Assembly: GCF_039652435.2 (NCBI RefSeq) | Contig: NZ_CP190246.1 | Coordinates: 2,480,001-2,544,000, forward strand | Reading direction: 5' to 3' | DNA length: 64,000 bases | Origin: Niabella insulamsoli | GTDB lineage: Bacteria > Bacteroidota > Bacteroidia > Chitinophagales > Chitinophagaceae | Shown here: positions 1 to 9,429 of the stretch, in pieces | Numbering within the stretch: position 1 is the stretch's first letter | How the letters are laid out: each line of letters opens with the position of its first letter | Position numbers and translations under genes: made by a program | The notes under the pieces: generated by a model | Told to the model about the DNA's origin: nothing | Database searches by the model: none | What the model saw: only the letters and a program-made list of their open reading frames with translations

Positions 1-1
1 A

Positions 2-214
2 CTGCGTTATTTTGATATTGTGCGGTGGAAAGCCGGTCCTGAATTCCTTTCCGGAACTGTTCACGGGGCCAAGTTTGCAAATAACAATACCAGCTATATC
101 GTGCTGGATACCCGCAAATTTGATGAAGGCAGAGATTACTTATGGTCGGTTCCCAGATCTGAAATAGACCTCAACAACAACCTGCTTCCTAACAATTCGG
201 GCTATGGTAATTAA
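2..214 (+). CDS. SusD/RagB-family outer-membrane lipoprotein, C-terminal fragment
   Basis: The open frame enters from the left edge, so only about the last 70 residues are present. The tail contains LRYFDIVRWK, which corresponds to the RFWDLRRWK stretch in the two complete SusD proteins of this window, and ends in a DYLWSVPRSEIDLN-type segment followed by NPGY-like SGYGN. SusD proteins are surface glycan-binding lipoproteins that cap a SusC TonB-dependent importer. A SusE-like lipoprotein starts 30 bases downstream and a GH76 enzyme follows, so this belongs to a separate polysaccharide utilisation locus whose susC must lie to the left of the window. The family call is firm; ligand specificity cannot be judged from the tail. 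Confidence 0.85.
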   Translation: MRYFDIVRWKAGPEFLSGTVHGAKFANNNTSYIVLDTRKFDEGRDYLWSVPRSEIDLNNNLLPNNSGYGN

Positions 215-244
215 TCCTCTTACTATTTAATAAATAAAATACTC

Positions 245-1393
245 ATGGAAAAAATATTCATAAAATCTTTCTACCTGTCTTTACTAAGTCTCATCTTATT
301 CAGCTGCAAAAAAGATGACATGAACTATAAAGATGTTTCCGTAACGCCGGTTAAAAAATTATATGCACCGGTAGACAACCGCTCTGTAAAACTTCTAAGC
401 TCAGCTTCGGCTTCGCTTTACTTTGAATGGGAAGCGGTGCGCGCTGAAGACGGCGGTGCGGCGGCCTACGAAGTGGTCTTCGACAAAGCCGACGGCGATT
501 TTTCTGATCCTTTATACAAAATTGTATCTGACAATAACGGTTACTCCAACGGAGCTACCATCACGCACAAAATCCTTAACAGGATAGCGGGTTTAGCGGG
601 TATTGAACCCGGCGGCACGGGCGCGATAAAGTGGAGCGTCATTGCGTCCCGCGGTATCAATACTATTAAGTCAGATGAATCTTTTTCTATCATGGTAACT
701 GCGCTCCAGGGCTTCGCCGATTTGCCCGATGAAGTATTTATTACGGGGGAAGGATCGGAAACCGGCAATGATCTGTCTGCGGCGCTTCCTTTCAAATTCA
801 ATGCTACCGGAGAGTTTGAAATTTATACGAAACTCGAAGCCGGCAAACCTTACTATTTTACAGATCGCAATAATGGCACGCCGCGCATTTTCTATTCCGA
901 TAATGGCAGCACACTTAAAGAAGCCAGCGCTACGGGTTCAATCACTGCTTCCAAAACCGGCGTTTATCGCATCAATCTTGATTTTAATACCGCTACTATC
1001 GCTTATACGGAAGTGACCTCGATCGGCATCTTCTTTAGTCCTGAAAATAGGGTGTTATTTAATCTCGATTACCAGGGCAAAGGAATTTGGAAAGGAACGG
1101 GCGTTATCAACTTCAGGCAGGAATCGTGGGGACGCGATCAACGTTATAAGTTTCAGATGGTAACCGTTGCCAACGGCACCACCAACACCGGACAGTTGGG
1201 TACGGTAAATGGTACTGACAGCCCGCCCACAGCGAGTTCGCCTGCATCCTACTACTACCTGAGAGTATTGCCTAACCCATCACAATGGGATGACAAATGG
1301 AAATTTATTTCTGCTGTCGACGGAAAATCAACGACGATTACCGTGTTGATGCAAGGCTCCTCGCCGTACACCCATACGGTTCAGGTGAATTAA
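245..1393 (+). CDS. SusE/SusF-like surface glycan-binding lipoprotein
   Basis: 382 residues. It has a lipoprotein signal peptide with Cys at about residue 21 (LFSCKKDD), followed by a first Ig-like/SusE domain (roughly 38-150) and C-terminal beta-rich glycan-binding domains. The position directly after susD and before a secreted glycosidase is the classical place of a SusE/SusF protein, which binds glycan at the cell surface and is not itself an enzyme. The ATG at 245 lies behind an A/T-rich stretch and gives a complete signal peptide. It is probably cotranscribed with the upstream susD, with a 30-base gap. Assignment rests on architecture and context; sequence identity in this family is low. 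Confidence 0.8.
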   Translation: MEKIFIKSFYLSLLSLILFSCKKDDMNYKDVSVTPVKKLYAPVDNRSVKLLSSASASLYFEWEAVRAEDGGAAAYEVVFDKADGDFSDPLYKIVSDNNGYSNGATITHKILNRIAGLAGIEPGGTGAIKWSVIASRGINTIKSDESFSIMVTALQGFADLPDEVFITGEGSETGNDLSAALPFKFNATGEFEIYTKLEAGKPYYFTDRNNGTPRIFYSDNGSTLKEASATGSITASKTGVYRINLDFNTATIAYTEVTSIGIFFSPENRVLFNLDYQGKGIWKGTGVINFRQESWGRDQRYKFQMVTVANGTTNTGQLGTVNGTDSPPTASSPASYYYLRVLPNPSQWDDKWKFISAVDGKSTTITVLMQGSSPYTHTVQVN

Positions 1394-1474
1394 CAATTGG
1401 CCGGAGCGCTCGTTCGCTTCTTTGTAAATGGAGTAAACGGGCTCCGGCATTTTTTAAAAAATAAAAATATCCAA

Positions 1475-2605
1475 ATGAATATTTATAGATTATTTGCGAT
1501 ACTGTTGATAGGCTCGATCATTTCCTGTTCAAAATTTAAAGATGAATATACCTACGGCGAAACGCAAAATATTGACTGGAATGCTGCAGCCGACAGCGCT
1601 ACCAATGCGTTGATCGCCCAGTTTTGGAACGAAAGCGGTTATTTTAATTATGGCAGCAACGGCTCAAACAACGGGTTTCAATACTGGCCCAATGCCCACG
1701 CCATGGATGTTGTCATCGACGCTTACCTGAGAACCAATAACAGCGCCTATAGCGCGTATTTTGACAAATGGTTTGCCGGCATCAAAACAAAAAATGGGAA
1801 CACCTATTACAATGTGTTTTACGATGACATGGAATGGAACGCGCTCACATTCGTACGTTTATACAAAGCGACTAATGACGCCAAATATCTCGACGCTGCC
1901 AAAGACTTGTGGAATGATATTATTGGCGGATGGAACGAAACCTACGCCGAGGGCGGATTGGCCTGGAAGAAAGATATGCCTTACAGTAAAAACGCCTGCT
2001 CGAACGGCCCGGCTGCTATTCTGGGCGTCAGGCTCTATGAAATCACAAACGACGAGAGTTATAAGGAATGGGCGCTGAAGATTTATGATTGGGAAAAAAA
2101 CACGCTGTATGAATGGGCCACCGGCGGCATCTATGACAATATCAACGGAGAAACCGGCGCGATTAACAGCGTAGTTTTGACTTATAACACCGGCACTTTC
2201 GTAGGCGCGGCTGTTGAACTCTATCGGATCACGAAGGATGTTGCTTACCTAAACGATGCACAAAAATGCGCGAATTATACCATTACAAAATGTATTGATT
2301 CGGGCAATAATGTGCTGCGCGATGAAGGCACCGGCGACAACGCCTTATTTAAAGGAATCTTTATTCGCTATTATCTAATGTTGTTGCAAGAGCCAGACCT
2401 CAATGATGACTATCGTACAAAGTTTGTCAATTTTTTCAACAATAACGCCATTAACGTTTGGACGAAAGCAACATATAAACAATCATTGCTTTTTGGATCT
2501 TCCTGGATCGCGCCGCCAGCCGGCGAAGCACAACTCACCGCGCAGGCAAGCGCCTGCATGATGATTGAAGCCAAAGCTGCATTTGACAAAAGTGATATAG
2601 AGTAA
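1475..2605 (+). CDS. Glycoside hydrolase family 76 lipoprotein (endo-alpha-1,6-mannanase type)
   Basis: 376 residues from the ATG at 1475, which gives a proper lipoprotein signal (ISCSKFKD, Cys 18). The frame is open upstream to 1397, but that extension adds a charged non-signal sequence and is not used. The remainder is an (alpha/alpha)6-barrel-like GH76 sequence. The paired catalytic aspartates are seen in YDDMEW (D117-D118), and the GGLAWKKDMPYSKNACSNGPAA stretch is typical of the family. GH76 enzymes cleave alpha-1,6-mannan backbones such as fungal cell-wall mannan. With the SusD and SusE proteins upstream it defines a mannan-type locus ending here, and a strong terminator follows. Confidence 0.85.
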   Translation: MNIYRLFAILLIGSIISCSKFKDEYTYGETQNIDWNAAADSATNALIAQFWNESGYFNYGSNGSNNGFQYWPNAHAMDVVIDAYLRTNNSAYSAYFDKWFAGIKTKNGNTYYNVFYDDMEWNALTFVRLYKATNDAKYLDAAKDLWNDIIGGWNETYAEGGLAWKKDMPYSKNACSNGPAAILGVRLYEITNDESYKEWALKIYDWEKNTLYEWATGGIYDNINGETGAINSVVLTYNTGTFVGAAVELYRITKDVAYLNDAQKCANYTITKCIDSGNNVLRDEGTGDNALFKGIFIRYYLMLLQEPDLNDDYRTKFVNFFNNNAINVWTKATYKQSLLFGSSWIAPPAGEAQLTAQASACMMIEAKAAFDKSDIE

Positions 2606-2627
2606 CACCCGATCTATCGTTAAAACA

Positions 2628-2661
2628 AAAAAAGGAGCCGTATGTATGCGGCTCCTTTTTT
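2628..2661. terminator. Bidirectional intrinsic terminator after GH76
   Basis: A perfect 13-bp stem (A6 plus GGAGCCG, pairing with CGGCTCC plus T6) encloses an 8-base loop. Because A and T tracts lie on both sides it can work on either strand. It closely resembles the terminator at 10211-10242, and both are followed by the same TGGTTGTGATTG, which suggests common descent (see the remnant at 2680-2798). Confidence 0.85.
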
Positions 2662-2679
2662 GGTTGTGATTGTCTGCGT

Positions 2680-2798
2680 TTAATCTAACAACTCCACCCC
2701 TTCCCAATACTATTTTTTGGTGTTGGATGCAACTGAAGAATGGCGCCACCGGGTTTGATTTGAGTTGGCTCTTTATGAGTGAAAAAGGCAGCTACATA
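2680..2798 (-). pseudogene. Decayed 3' end of a clan GH-D glycosidase gene
   Basis: Read on the minus strand, this stretch encodes AAFFTHKEPTQIKPGG and then QLHPTPKNSIG. These align with RDFLTHEKLTQINAGD and QLTAAPKDAIW at the C-terminus of the intact glycosidase encoded at 10268-12472. After that point the frame shifts by one base, and VELLD plus stop (2680-2682) matches the intact VELVEL end. Only about 40 codons are recognisable. Upstream of 2798 the similarity is lost. The adjoining terminator is also shared with the intact locus. This is a gene relic, not an expressed product. Confidence 0.75.
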
Positions 2799-2896
2799 AT
2801 TTGAGACAAATCATCTAAATTTTGAACAGCTCTAAATTTTAAGCAATAAATTTTCTTTTTACTTTAGCTGCTGAAACGATTTTGTTATTTGTCAAA

Positions 2897-2941
2897 TTTG
2901 CAATCCCAACAAAATTAACTGTTGTGAACGGCGATTGCAAA
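2897..2941. promoter_or_regulatory. Long-spaced inverted repeat upstream of susC (possible operator)
   Basis: The gene-free stretch 2799-3036 is AT-rich and shows one clear structure: TTTGCAATC at 2897-2905 is repeated in inverted form as GATTGCAAA at 2933-2941, with the arms 27 bases apart. It lies about 95 bases before the susC start at 3037. It could be a regulator-binding pair of half sites or an RNA hairpin in the leader. No convincing TTTG-N19-TAnnTTTG promoter was found here, so the position relative to transcription start is unknown. Confidence 0.4.
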
Positions 2942-3036
2942 CGATGCCATTTTTAAGAAATATAACGTTGTCATGTAAGCGGTAATAGGCGTCCCTTTAG
3001 CCGGAGGCCCGCTTAAATATATTCAATCAACTGGGT

Positions 3037-6000
3037 ATGAGATATTCATTTATTTTTTTAGTCTTCATTGGCTGCCTGCTAAGTAAAAACAGCAGTTCAC
3101 AGCAAAAAGTGATTTCAGGTTTAATCACCGATTCAACGGGTTTGATAAGCGGAGCAAACGTCAACGTGAAAAACACGTCAATTGCTACTGTGTCCGACTT
3201 TAATGGGCGATATTCGATAACGGTGCCGTCCGACACGTCAGTACTCGTTTTTAGCCGCATCGGGTATCAAACAATAGAAATGATGGCCGGCGATCAAACT
3301 GTGCTTAATGTAAGAATGACTTTGTCATTTTCTGAAAACGAGGAAGTAACGGTCGTGGGTTTTGGTACGCAGAAAAAGAAAAGCCTGGTCAGTTCTATAA
3401 CATCTGTAAACGTTGAGGAGCTTAAAATCCCCTCAAGCAACCTCACCAATGCTTTAGCAGGTAAAGTGGCTGGTATCATTTCGTTTCAAAGAAGCGGCGA
3501 GCCGGGAATAGGCACCGATAATTCCAATTTCTACATAAGAGGCCTTTCGTCATTTGGCGCCGGCAAGCTGGATCCGCTGATTTTAATAGACGGAGTAGAG
3601 TCTTCACCCACGGATATGGCGAGACTACAACCGGATGACATTTCCGATTTTTCGGTGCTGAAAGATGCAGCTGCCTCCGCTGTATATGGCGCGCGAGGAG
3701 CCAACGGCGTTGTGTTAATAAATACAAAGTCGGGAAAATCTGGCGTTACAAAATTTAATTTCCGCGCCGAAACAAGACTATCCCGAAACACACAGCAAAT
3801 CGAATTTGCCGATAATATCACCTATATGGAGACGGCTAATGAAGCCGTACTCACCAGAAACCCTAACGGTATTCTTCCCTATACCCAAAATAAAATTAAC
3901 GGAACAAAAGAAGGCCGCGACACTTATCTCTACCCCGACAATAACTGGCTCGATCAATTAATAAAAAGGAATACAATTAACCACGCCTATAACATCGGCA
4001 TTACCGGAGGTACCCAAAAAGCCAGGTATTATGTGGCCGGCACCTATAACGTGGATAACGGGATATTGAAAGTCAATCCGATCAATGATTTCAACAACAA
4101 CATCAAACTCAGGAATTACTCGCTGAGGACAAATGTCAATTTAAATCTAACTTCCACCACGGAATTGATCATAAGAATGTACGGGCAATTTGACGACTAT
4201 GCCGGTCCCATTGGAGGCGGTAGCGCTACGTTCACCAATGCCATAAGAGCCAACCCGGTGATGTTTCCGGCCGTTTATCCTGCCTCCATGCTGCCTTACC
4301 TGGAACATCCCTTGTTTGGATCTTCACCGACTTACAACAATAATGGTGAAACTACCAATACATTATACACCAACCCCTATGCGGAACTGGTGAAAGGCTA
4401 TAGCGTATTTAAGTCATCAAATATACAACCACAGATAGAAATTAAACAGGACTTGCGACACCTGGTTAAAGGATTGAGATTTACGGGTATGGGCTACCTG
4501 CGCAGATACTCTGAATACAGGGTAAACAGATCTTACAACCCGTTTTTCTATCAGGCAGTCATCAATCCGATCGATCAGAGCTATTCGTTACAAGTCCTAA
4601 ATGACGGATCGACCAACTCTATCGGAACGGTGGGCACCGAATACTTGTCTTACAACGAAGTTCCCAAAGTCCTGGATTCGCGCATGTGGTTACAAGGCGC
4701 ACTGGATTACAATCAAACATTCAACAAACACTCCGTTAGTGGCATGGTGATCAGCTATCTTTCAAGTTATGAAAAAGGGAATAATGGCAGCCTTACCAAT
4801 TCTCTCCCACAGCGTAATATCGGTATATCGGGAAGATTTACCTATGGATTTGATAACCGGTACCTGACTGAATTTAATTTTGGATATAACGGCTCGGAAA
4901 GATTTGCACTTCGGAACAGGTTTGGTTTCTTTCCATCATTTGGTATCGCTTATCGTATCTCCAACGAAAAGTTTTTCGAACCGCTCACCAATGTTATCAG
5001 CGATCTAAAATTCAGAGCAACTTTAGGATTGGTGGGTAATGACCAGATCGGAGATATTGCTGACCGGTTTTTCTATCTCTCCAACATAAGTCTTAATGAC
5101 GGCACTTACGGCGCCAGCTTTGGAAAGAACGACGGAACGCCGGTTTATGCCCGTCCCGGCATATCGATATCTCGATACGCGAATGAAAGCATTACCTGGG
5201 AGAAATCCAGACAAATAAATATTGGTATGGATCTGAGAATGTTTAATGACGAACTCGAAATCATTGCCGATATATTTCACCAGCACCGAACGCAAATATT
5301 GCGGCCAAGAAGTTATACTGAAAGCGCTGCCGGGTTTAGCGCCACACCGTTCGCTAACTATGCCGAAGGAGAAAGCCAAGGTCTCGACATGTCTGTAAGG
5401 TATCAAAAAACGATCACCAAAAATTTGTGGGCCAACGTGCGCGGCACATTCACCTACTCTACTAATAAAAAGACGGTGGTAGATGAATTGCGATACGATC
5501 CGTCCATCGCCTACCTGTCAATGATCGGCTACCCTACAAGCCAAACCTGGGGATATATTGCAGAAAGGCTTTTCGTTGATCAAAACGAGGTAGACAACGC
5601 ACCGGTCCAATTTGGCAATACAGCGCTTAAAGCGGGCGACGTTAAATACCGTGATGTAAATAATGATGGAGTTGTCAATGCCGACGACAGAGTTCCCATA
5701 GGGCTCCCTACAGTGCCTGAAATCATTTATGGCTTTGGTACTTCTATGGGTTACAAAAAATTTGATTTCGGCATCTATTTTCAGGGAGCAGGCCGCACGT
5801 CATTTTTCATCAATGCCAACGACATTCAACCGTTCAACAAAAACGGAGGCCTGGAAAACGGCCTGCTTCAATCCATATCCGAAAGTCATTGGACAGAAGA
5901 AAACCGAGATCTTTACGCCTTTTGGCCCCGCCTCAGCACTTACATCATAGAACCCAATAATGTAACGTCTACCTGGTGGATGCGCAACGGTAGTTTTTTG

Positions 6001-6198
6001 AGGCTTAAGAGCCTTGATGCCGGCTACTCGCTAAGCAATCTAAAAAGGATTAAAATAGATAATATGCGCGTCTACTTTTCTGCCACCAATCTTCACTTAT
6101 GGAGTAGATTCAAAATGTGGGACGTGGAAATGGGCGGCAGTGGACTGGGTTATCCGCTTCAAGCTGTTTACAGTTTAGGTGTGCAAGTTAATTTCTAA
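3037..6198 (+). CDS. SusC/RagA-family TonB-linked outer-membrane importer (cassette 1)
   Basis: 1053 residues. The order of domains is a signal peptide (about 1-21), a carboxypeptidase-D-regulatory-like N-terminal domain (ISGLITDSTG onward, to about 100), a TonB-interacting stretch with VVGFGTQKK, a plug domain holding LILIDGVE and VYGARGANGVVLI, and then a 22-strand-type barrel ending in an aromatic residue (VNF), the usual outer-membrane assembly signal. It imports oligosaccharides captured with its SusD partner, encoded 17 bases downstream. The 44-residue spacing between the N-terminal domain and the plug is ordinary. It is the first gene of a four-gene cassette repeated in related form at 15387-23101. 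The substrate cannot be read from sequence. Confidence 0.95.
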   Translation: MRYSFIFLVFIGCLLSKNSSSQQKVISGLITDSTGLISGANVNVKNTSIATVSDFNGRYSITVPSDTSVLVFSRIGYQTIEMMAGDQTVLNVRMTLSFSENEEVTVVGFGTQKKKSLVSSITSVNVEELKIPSSNLTNALAGKVAGIISFQRSGEPGIGTDNSNFYIRGLSSFGAGKLDPLILIDGVESSPTDMARLQPDDISDFSVLKDAAASAVYGARGANGVVLINTKSGKSGVTKFNFRAETRLSRNTQQIEFADNITYMETANEAVLTRNPNGILPYTQNKINGTKEGRDTYLYPDNNWLDQLIKRNTINHAYNIGITGGTQKARYYVAGTYNVDNGILKVNPINDFNNNIKLRNYSLRTNVNLNLTSTTELIIRMYGQFDDYAGPIGGGSATFTNAIRANPVMFPAVYPASMLPYLEHPLFGSSPTYNNNGETTNTLYTNPYAELVKGYSVFKSSNIQPQIEIKQDLRHLVKGLRFTGMGYLRRYSEYRVNRSYNPFFYQAVINPIDQSYSLQVLNDGSTNSIGTVGTEYLSYNEVPKVLDSRMWLQGALDYNQTFNKHSVSGMVISYLSSYEKGNNGSLTNSLPQRNIGISGRFTYGFDNRYLTEFNFGYNGSERFALRNRFGFFPSFGIAYRISNEKFFEPLTNVISDLKFRATLGLVGNDQIGDIADRFFYLSNISLNDGTYGASFGKNDGTPVYARPGISISRYANESITWEKSRQINIGMDLRMFNDELEIIADIFHQHRTQILRPRSYTESAAGFSATPFANYAEGESQGLDMSVRYQKTITKNLWANVRGTFTYSTNKKTVVDELRYDPSIAYLSMIGYPTSQTWGYIAERLFVDQNEVDNAPVQFGNTALKAGDVKYRDVNNDGVVNADDRVPIGLPTVPEIIYGFGTSMGYKKFDFGIYFQGAGRTSFFINANDIQPFNKNGGLENGLLQSISESHWTEENRDLYAFWPRLSTYIIEPNNVTSTWWMRNGSFLRLKSLDAGYSLSNLKRIKIDNMRVYFSATNLHLWSRFKMWDVEMGGSGLGYPLQAVYSLGVQVNF

Positions 6199-6215
6199 CC
6201 GCAATTAGTTATATT

Positions 6216-8195
6216 ATGAAACGTATTTTAAGGACTGCTATTTACAAAAGACCAGGAGTCATTCGCGGAAATGCTTTCTTTTGCCTGGCATTGATTATTT
6301 GCGGAAGTTTGTTTTCCTGCAAAAAGTTCCTCGATATTGTCCCGGATAACGTATCCACGCTGGACAATGCCTTCAAATTAAGAAACGAAGCTGAAAAGTA
6401 TCTTTTCACGTGCTACTCTTACCTGCCCAACAGTGGCAACTTGCTTTTTAACCCAGCCAGTCTGTCGGGGGATGAAATCTGGTTACCGCAAAACGATCAA
6501 AGCTTATGGAATGCTTCATTCAGGGTAGCGCAAGAGCAGCAAAACCGAAGCGACCCCTATGTTAATGTTTGGCGCGGTACAAGATCCGGTGGCGGCAGTG
6601 GCGATTCATGGCCTATATGGTCGGGGATAAGACATTGTAATATTTTCCTTGAAAATCTGCGAAACCCCGCCAGGGTTCCGGATATGACGGCTGAAGAAAA
6701 GCTAAGATGGATTGGTGAGGTTGAATTTTTAAAAGCCTATTATCACTTCTACCTCATGCGAATGTATGGACCTATTCCACTCATCAAAGAGAATGTTCCA
6801 TTGGAATCGACATCAGACGATTTGGGCGTCAACAGAATGCCTTTGGACTCATGCGTTAACTATATATCATCACTTCTCGACAGCGCTGTCACCAAGTTGC
6901 CGACCAAAATTTTTGATGAGAACAATGAACTTGGAAGAGTGACACAACCCGTTGCCCTCGCCATGAAGGCCAAGCTGTTGCTCCTGGCTGCAAGTCCATT
7001 GTTTAATGGCAATCCGGACTACGCCAACTTTACAGATCATGAGGGTGTATTACTTTTCAATCCCACCTACGACCCTGGTAAATGGGAGAAGGCAAGAGAT
7101 GCTGCCTTAGCGGCGATAAATTCAGCTCATGAAAATGGTTTTAGTTTGTATAAGTATGAATTAGATCTGTATGGTTTAAGCGACGTAACTAAAACCCAGT
7201 TAAGCATAAGAAATGCAGTCACTGAACGGTTTAACCGGGAGCATATATGGGCGCTGTCCAATTCTTACTTTGGCAATAGCGCCGGTTGTATTCCTCCGCT
7301 AACAAGAAGTGACAATGGACTTCGAGATAATTTTAGAGGATATTTTGCTCCTACCATGAAGATTGCTAAAATGTTTTATTCCAAAAACGGTGTTCCCATT
7401 GAGGAGGACAAAACCTTAGATTTCTCTGATTATACGACCACCCGAACCGCTACTGAAGCAGAAAAGTTCAATATCGAACAGGGCTACGTTAGCGCGCGGC
7501 TCAATTTTGACAGAGAACCTCGTTTTTATGCAGATCTTGGGTTTGACGGGAGCGTGTGGTACATGAAAAGCAGTTCGAGCGGCAATGATCAAAATACTTA
7601 TTATGTGTCATCAAAGAATACACAAAAAGCAGGTTTCGGTCATTACCTGTATTATTCTCAAACAGGATACTTTATCAAAAAACTGGTAAGCTGGGAATCA
7701 ACAGTGCAAAGTTCCTCTGCCCCGGTATTTAAGAATTATCCCTGGCCGGAAATCCGCTTGGCAGACCTGTATCTTATGTATGCCGAGGCGCTCAACGAAG
7801 CGGAACCAGCATCAGCCACCGCTATTACCTATCTCGACATGGTAAGAGAACGGGCCGGGCTGGAAGGCGTAGTAGCGTCGTGGAGCCAGTTTTCTAAAAA
7901 TCCAACAAAATACACTTCACAAGCAGGGCTAAGAGCCATCATTCAAAGAGAACGCCTTATAGAACTGGCCTTCGAAGGCCAGCGTTTCTGGGATCTACGG
8001 AGATGGAAGCTGGCGGCCAGCGAACTCAACAGTGACATTAAGGGATGGAATATTGTTGGAAAATCTGCAGCAGACTATAACATTGAAACAATCATCCACG
8101 ACCAACACTTTATTACCCCCCGCGATTATTTGTGGCCCATCGGGAATTACGATACTCGCCGAAATGCCAAACTCGTTGAAAATCCAGGATGGTAA
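6216..8195 (+). CDS. SusD/RagB-family glycan-binding lipoprotein (cassette 1)
   Basis: 659 residues. The signal peptide is long and preceded by a basic stretch, with lipobox Cys 35 (LFSCKKFLD). The KFLDIVPDN start of the mature protein, the helical TPR-like region with EVEFLKAYYHFYLMRMYGPIPL, and the C-terminal LAFEGQRFWDLRRWK are characteristic of SusD. It should sit on the cell surface as the lid of the SusC encoded just upstream. A downstream gap of only 17 bases to the next lipoprotein gene indicates one operon. It is paralogous to the protein encoded at 18655-20568. Confidence 0.95.
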   Translation: MKRILRTAIYKRPGVIRGNAFFCLALIICGSLFSCKKFLDIVPDNVSTLDNAFKLRNEAEKYLFTCYSYLPNSGNLLFNPASLSGDEIWLPQNDQSLWNASFRVAQEQQNRSDPYVNVWRGTRSGGGSGDSWPIWSGIRHCNIFLENLRNPARVPDMTAEEKLRWIGEVEFLKAYYHFYLMRMYGPIPLIKENVPLESTSDDLGVNRMPLDSCVNYISSLLDSAVTKLPTKIFDENNELGRVTQPVALAMKAKLLLLAASPLFNGNPDYANFTDHEGVLLFNPTYDPGKWEKARDAALAAINSAHENGFSLYKYELDLYGLSDVTKTQLSIRNAVTERFNREHIWALSNSYFGNSAGCIPPLTRSDNGLRDNFRGYFAPTMKIAKMFYSKNGVPIEEDKTLDFSDYTTTRTATEAEKFNIEQGYVSARLNFDREPRFYADLGFDGSVWYMKSSSSGNDQNTYYVSSKNTQKAGFGHYLYYSQTGYFIKKLVSWESTVQSSSAPVFKNYPWPEIRLADLYLMYAEALNEAEPASATAITYLDMVRERAGLEGVVASWSQFSKNPTKYTSQAGLRAIIQRERLIELAFEGQRFWDLRRWKLAASELNSDIKGWNIVGKSAADYNIETIIHDQHFITPRDYLWPIGNYDTRRNAKLVENPGW

Positions 8196-8212
8196 CTTTA
8201 AAAAATGTTTAA

Positions 8213-9412
8213 ATGAGAACTTCAATCATATTCATAATCATCAGCACGCTTTTTTTATTACAGGCTTGTAAACAAGATCTGGGATATAAAGAGCCCTCCA
8301 TCAACGACGGAGTAAAACCCGCACCGGTCTATGACGTGTCTGTCAGAAACCTGCCAGGGAAGGCGGCGCTTACCTACGCGTTACCCGCCGATAAAAACCT
8401 GCTTTATGTAAAAGCAGTTTACAAAATGTCGAACGGTAAGGAAGCCGAAACCAAATCTTCCTACTATTCAAACAGCCTGACAGTAGAAGGATTTGCAGAC
8501 ACGCTAAGCCACGAAGTAAAGCTATACAGCGTGAGCAGAGGTGAAATAAGTTCTGACCCGGTAACCGTTACTATTAAGCCGCTCGAGGCGCCTATTTTTA
8601 CGGTACTAAAAAATGTGAAAATTGTGAACGCTTTTGGTGGTTATAATCTTGCTACTATAAATCCCGACACTTCCGACATCGCCCTTCTCATATTAAAGAA
8701 GAATGATTTCAACGAATACGAGGTAGACAATAAGCGAAGCATTTACACGAACCAGAACACTATTAGCGCACAGATTCGCGGTTTGGACACCGTGGCCTCG
8801 ACCGTCAGATATTTTATCAGAGACCGCTGGGGCAATACCACCGACACGGCAGTTGCCGCCGTAAAGCCTTTGTTTGAGCAGGAAATACCTCCCACAACGT
8901 TTAAAGATTTTACAATGCCTGGCGATGGGGTTCAAGCGTTGAACGGTCTTACCCATGTGTACTACATGTGGGACAATAGATACAATTATCCCTTCATTAG
9001 TTTCACTAACCAAGCGGCCAGCGGCCCTGGTCCGAATATAGTGACTTTCGATATGGGCGTATCCGCCAAATTAAGCAGGATCTGGATAAGACCTTACCCG
9101 GAGGGTTCAAGATGGTATTATCTCACTACTATGAAAAGATTTGAATTTTGGGGATCAGAGCAACCGAATCCTAACGGCGCTTTAGACGACACCTGGCACT
9201 TACTTGGCTCCTACGAGGTTATTAAACCTTCGGGCCTGCCCTACGGCACAGACAACGCGCTCGATGTCGCTACAGCGTCGGCAGGCTTTAACTGGGAAAT
9301 TGATATCAATGCGCCAAAAGTGCGGTATATAAGAATAAGATGCCTGGAAAATTTCGCCGGGGGCACTGCGCAAAGTGTTGCCGAACTTAAGCCTTACGGA
9401 GATTTGAGATAA
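8213..9412 (+). CDS. DUF4959/DUF5126/DUF5000-type surface lipoprotein (cassette 1)
   Basis: 399 residues. A lipoprotein signal ends at Cys 19 (LLQACKQD). It has the typical three-part layout of Bacteroidota DUF5000 lipoproteins: an N-terminal fibronectin-like domain (about 35-120, with KSSYYSNSLTVEGF), a middle beta domain (about 125-215, ending in DRWGNTTDT), and a C-terminal discoidin/F5-8-C-like carbohydrate-binding domain (about 235-399, with VTFDMG, RFEFWGS and KVRYIRIRC). It probably binds the target glycan on the surface and so stands in for SusE/F. The second cassette has a homologue at 20588-21844. The precise ligand is unknown. Confidence 0.85.
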   Translation: MRTSIIFIIISTLFLLQACKQDLGYKEPSINDGVKPAPVYDVSVRNLPGKAALTYALPADKNLLYVKAVYKMSNGKEAETKSSYYSNSLTVEGFADTLSHEVKLYSVSRGEISSDPVTVTIKPLEAPIFTVLKNVKIVNAFGGYNLATINPDTSDIALLILKKNDFNEYEVDNKRSIYTNQNTISAQIRGLDTVASTVRYFIRDRWGNTTDTAVAAVKPLFEQEIPPTTFKDFTMPGDGVQALNGLTHVYYMWDNRYNYPFISFTNQAASGPGPNIVTFDMGVSAKLSRIWIRPYPEGSRWYYLTTMKRFEFWGSEQPNPNGALDDTWHLLGSYEVIKPSGLPYGTDNALDVATASAGFNWEIDINAPKVRYIRIRCLENFAGGTAQSVAELKPYGDLR

Positions 9413-9429
9413 CATGAAAAAATGAAAAA

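Noticed and set aside
2483..2749. 88-codon minus-strand frame over the GH76 end and terminator
   Set aside because: It crosses a strong terminator and is out of frame with the glycosidase relic; the relic frame is supported by homology to the intact gene instead.
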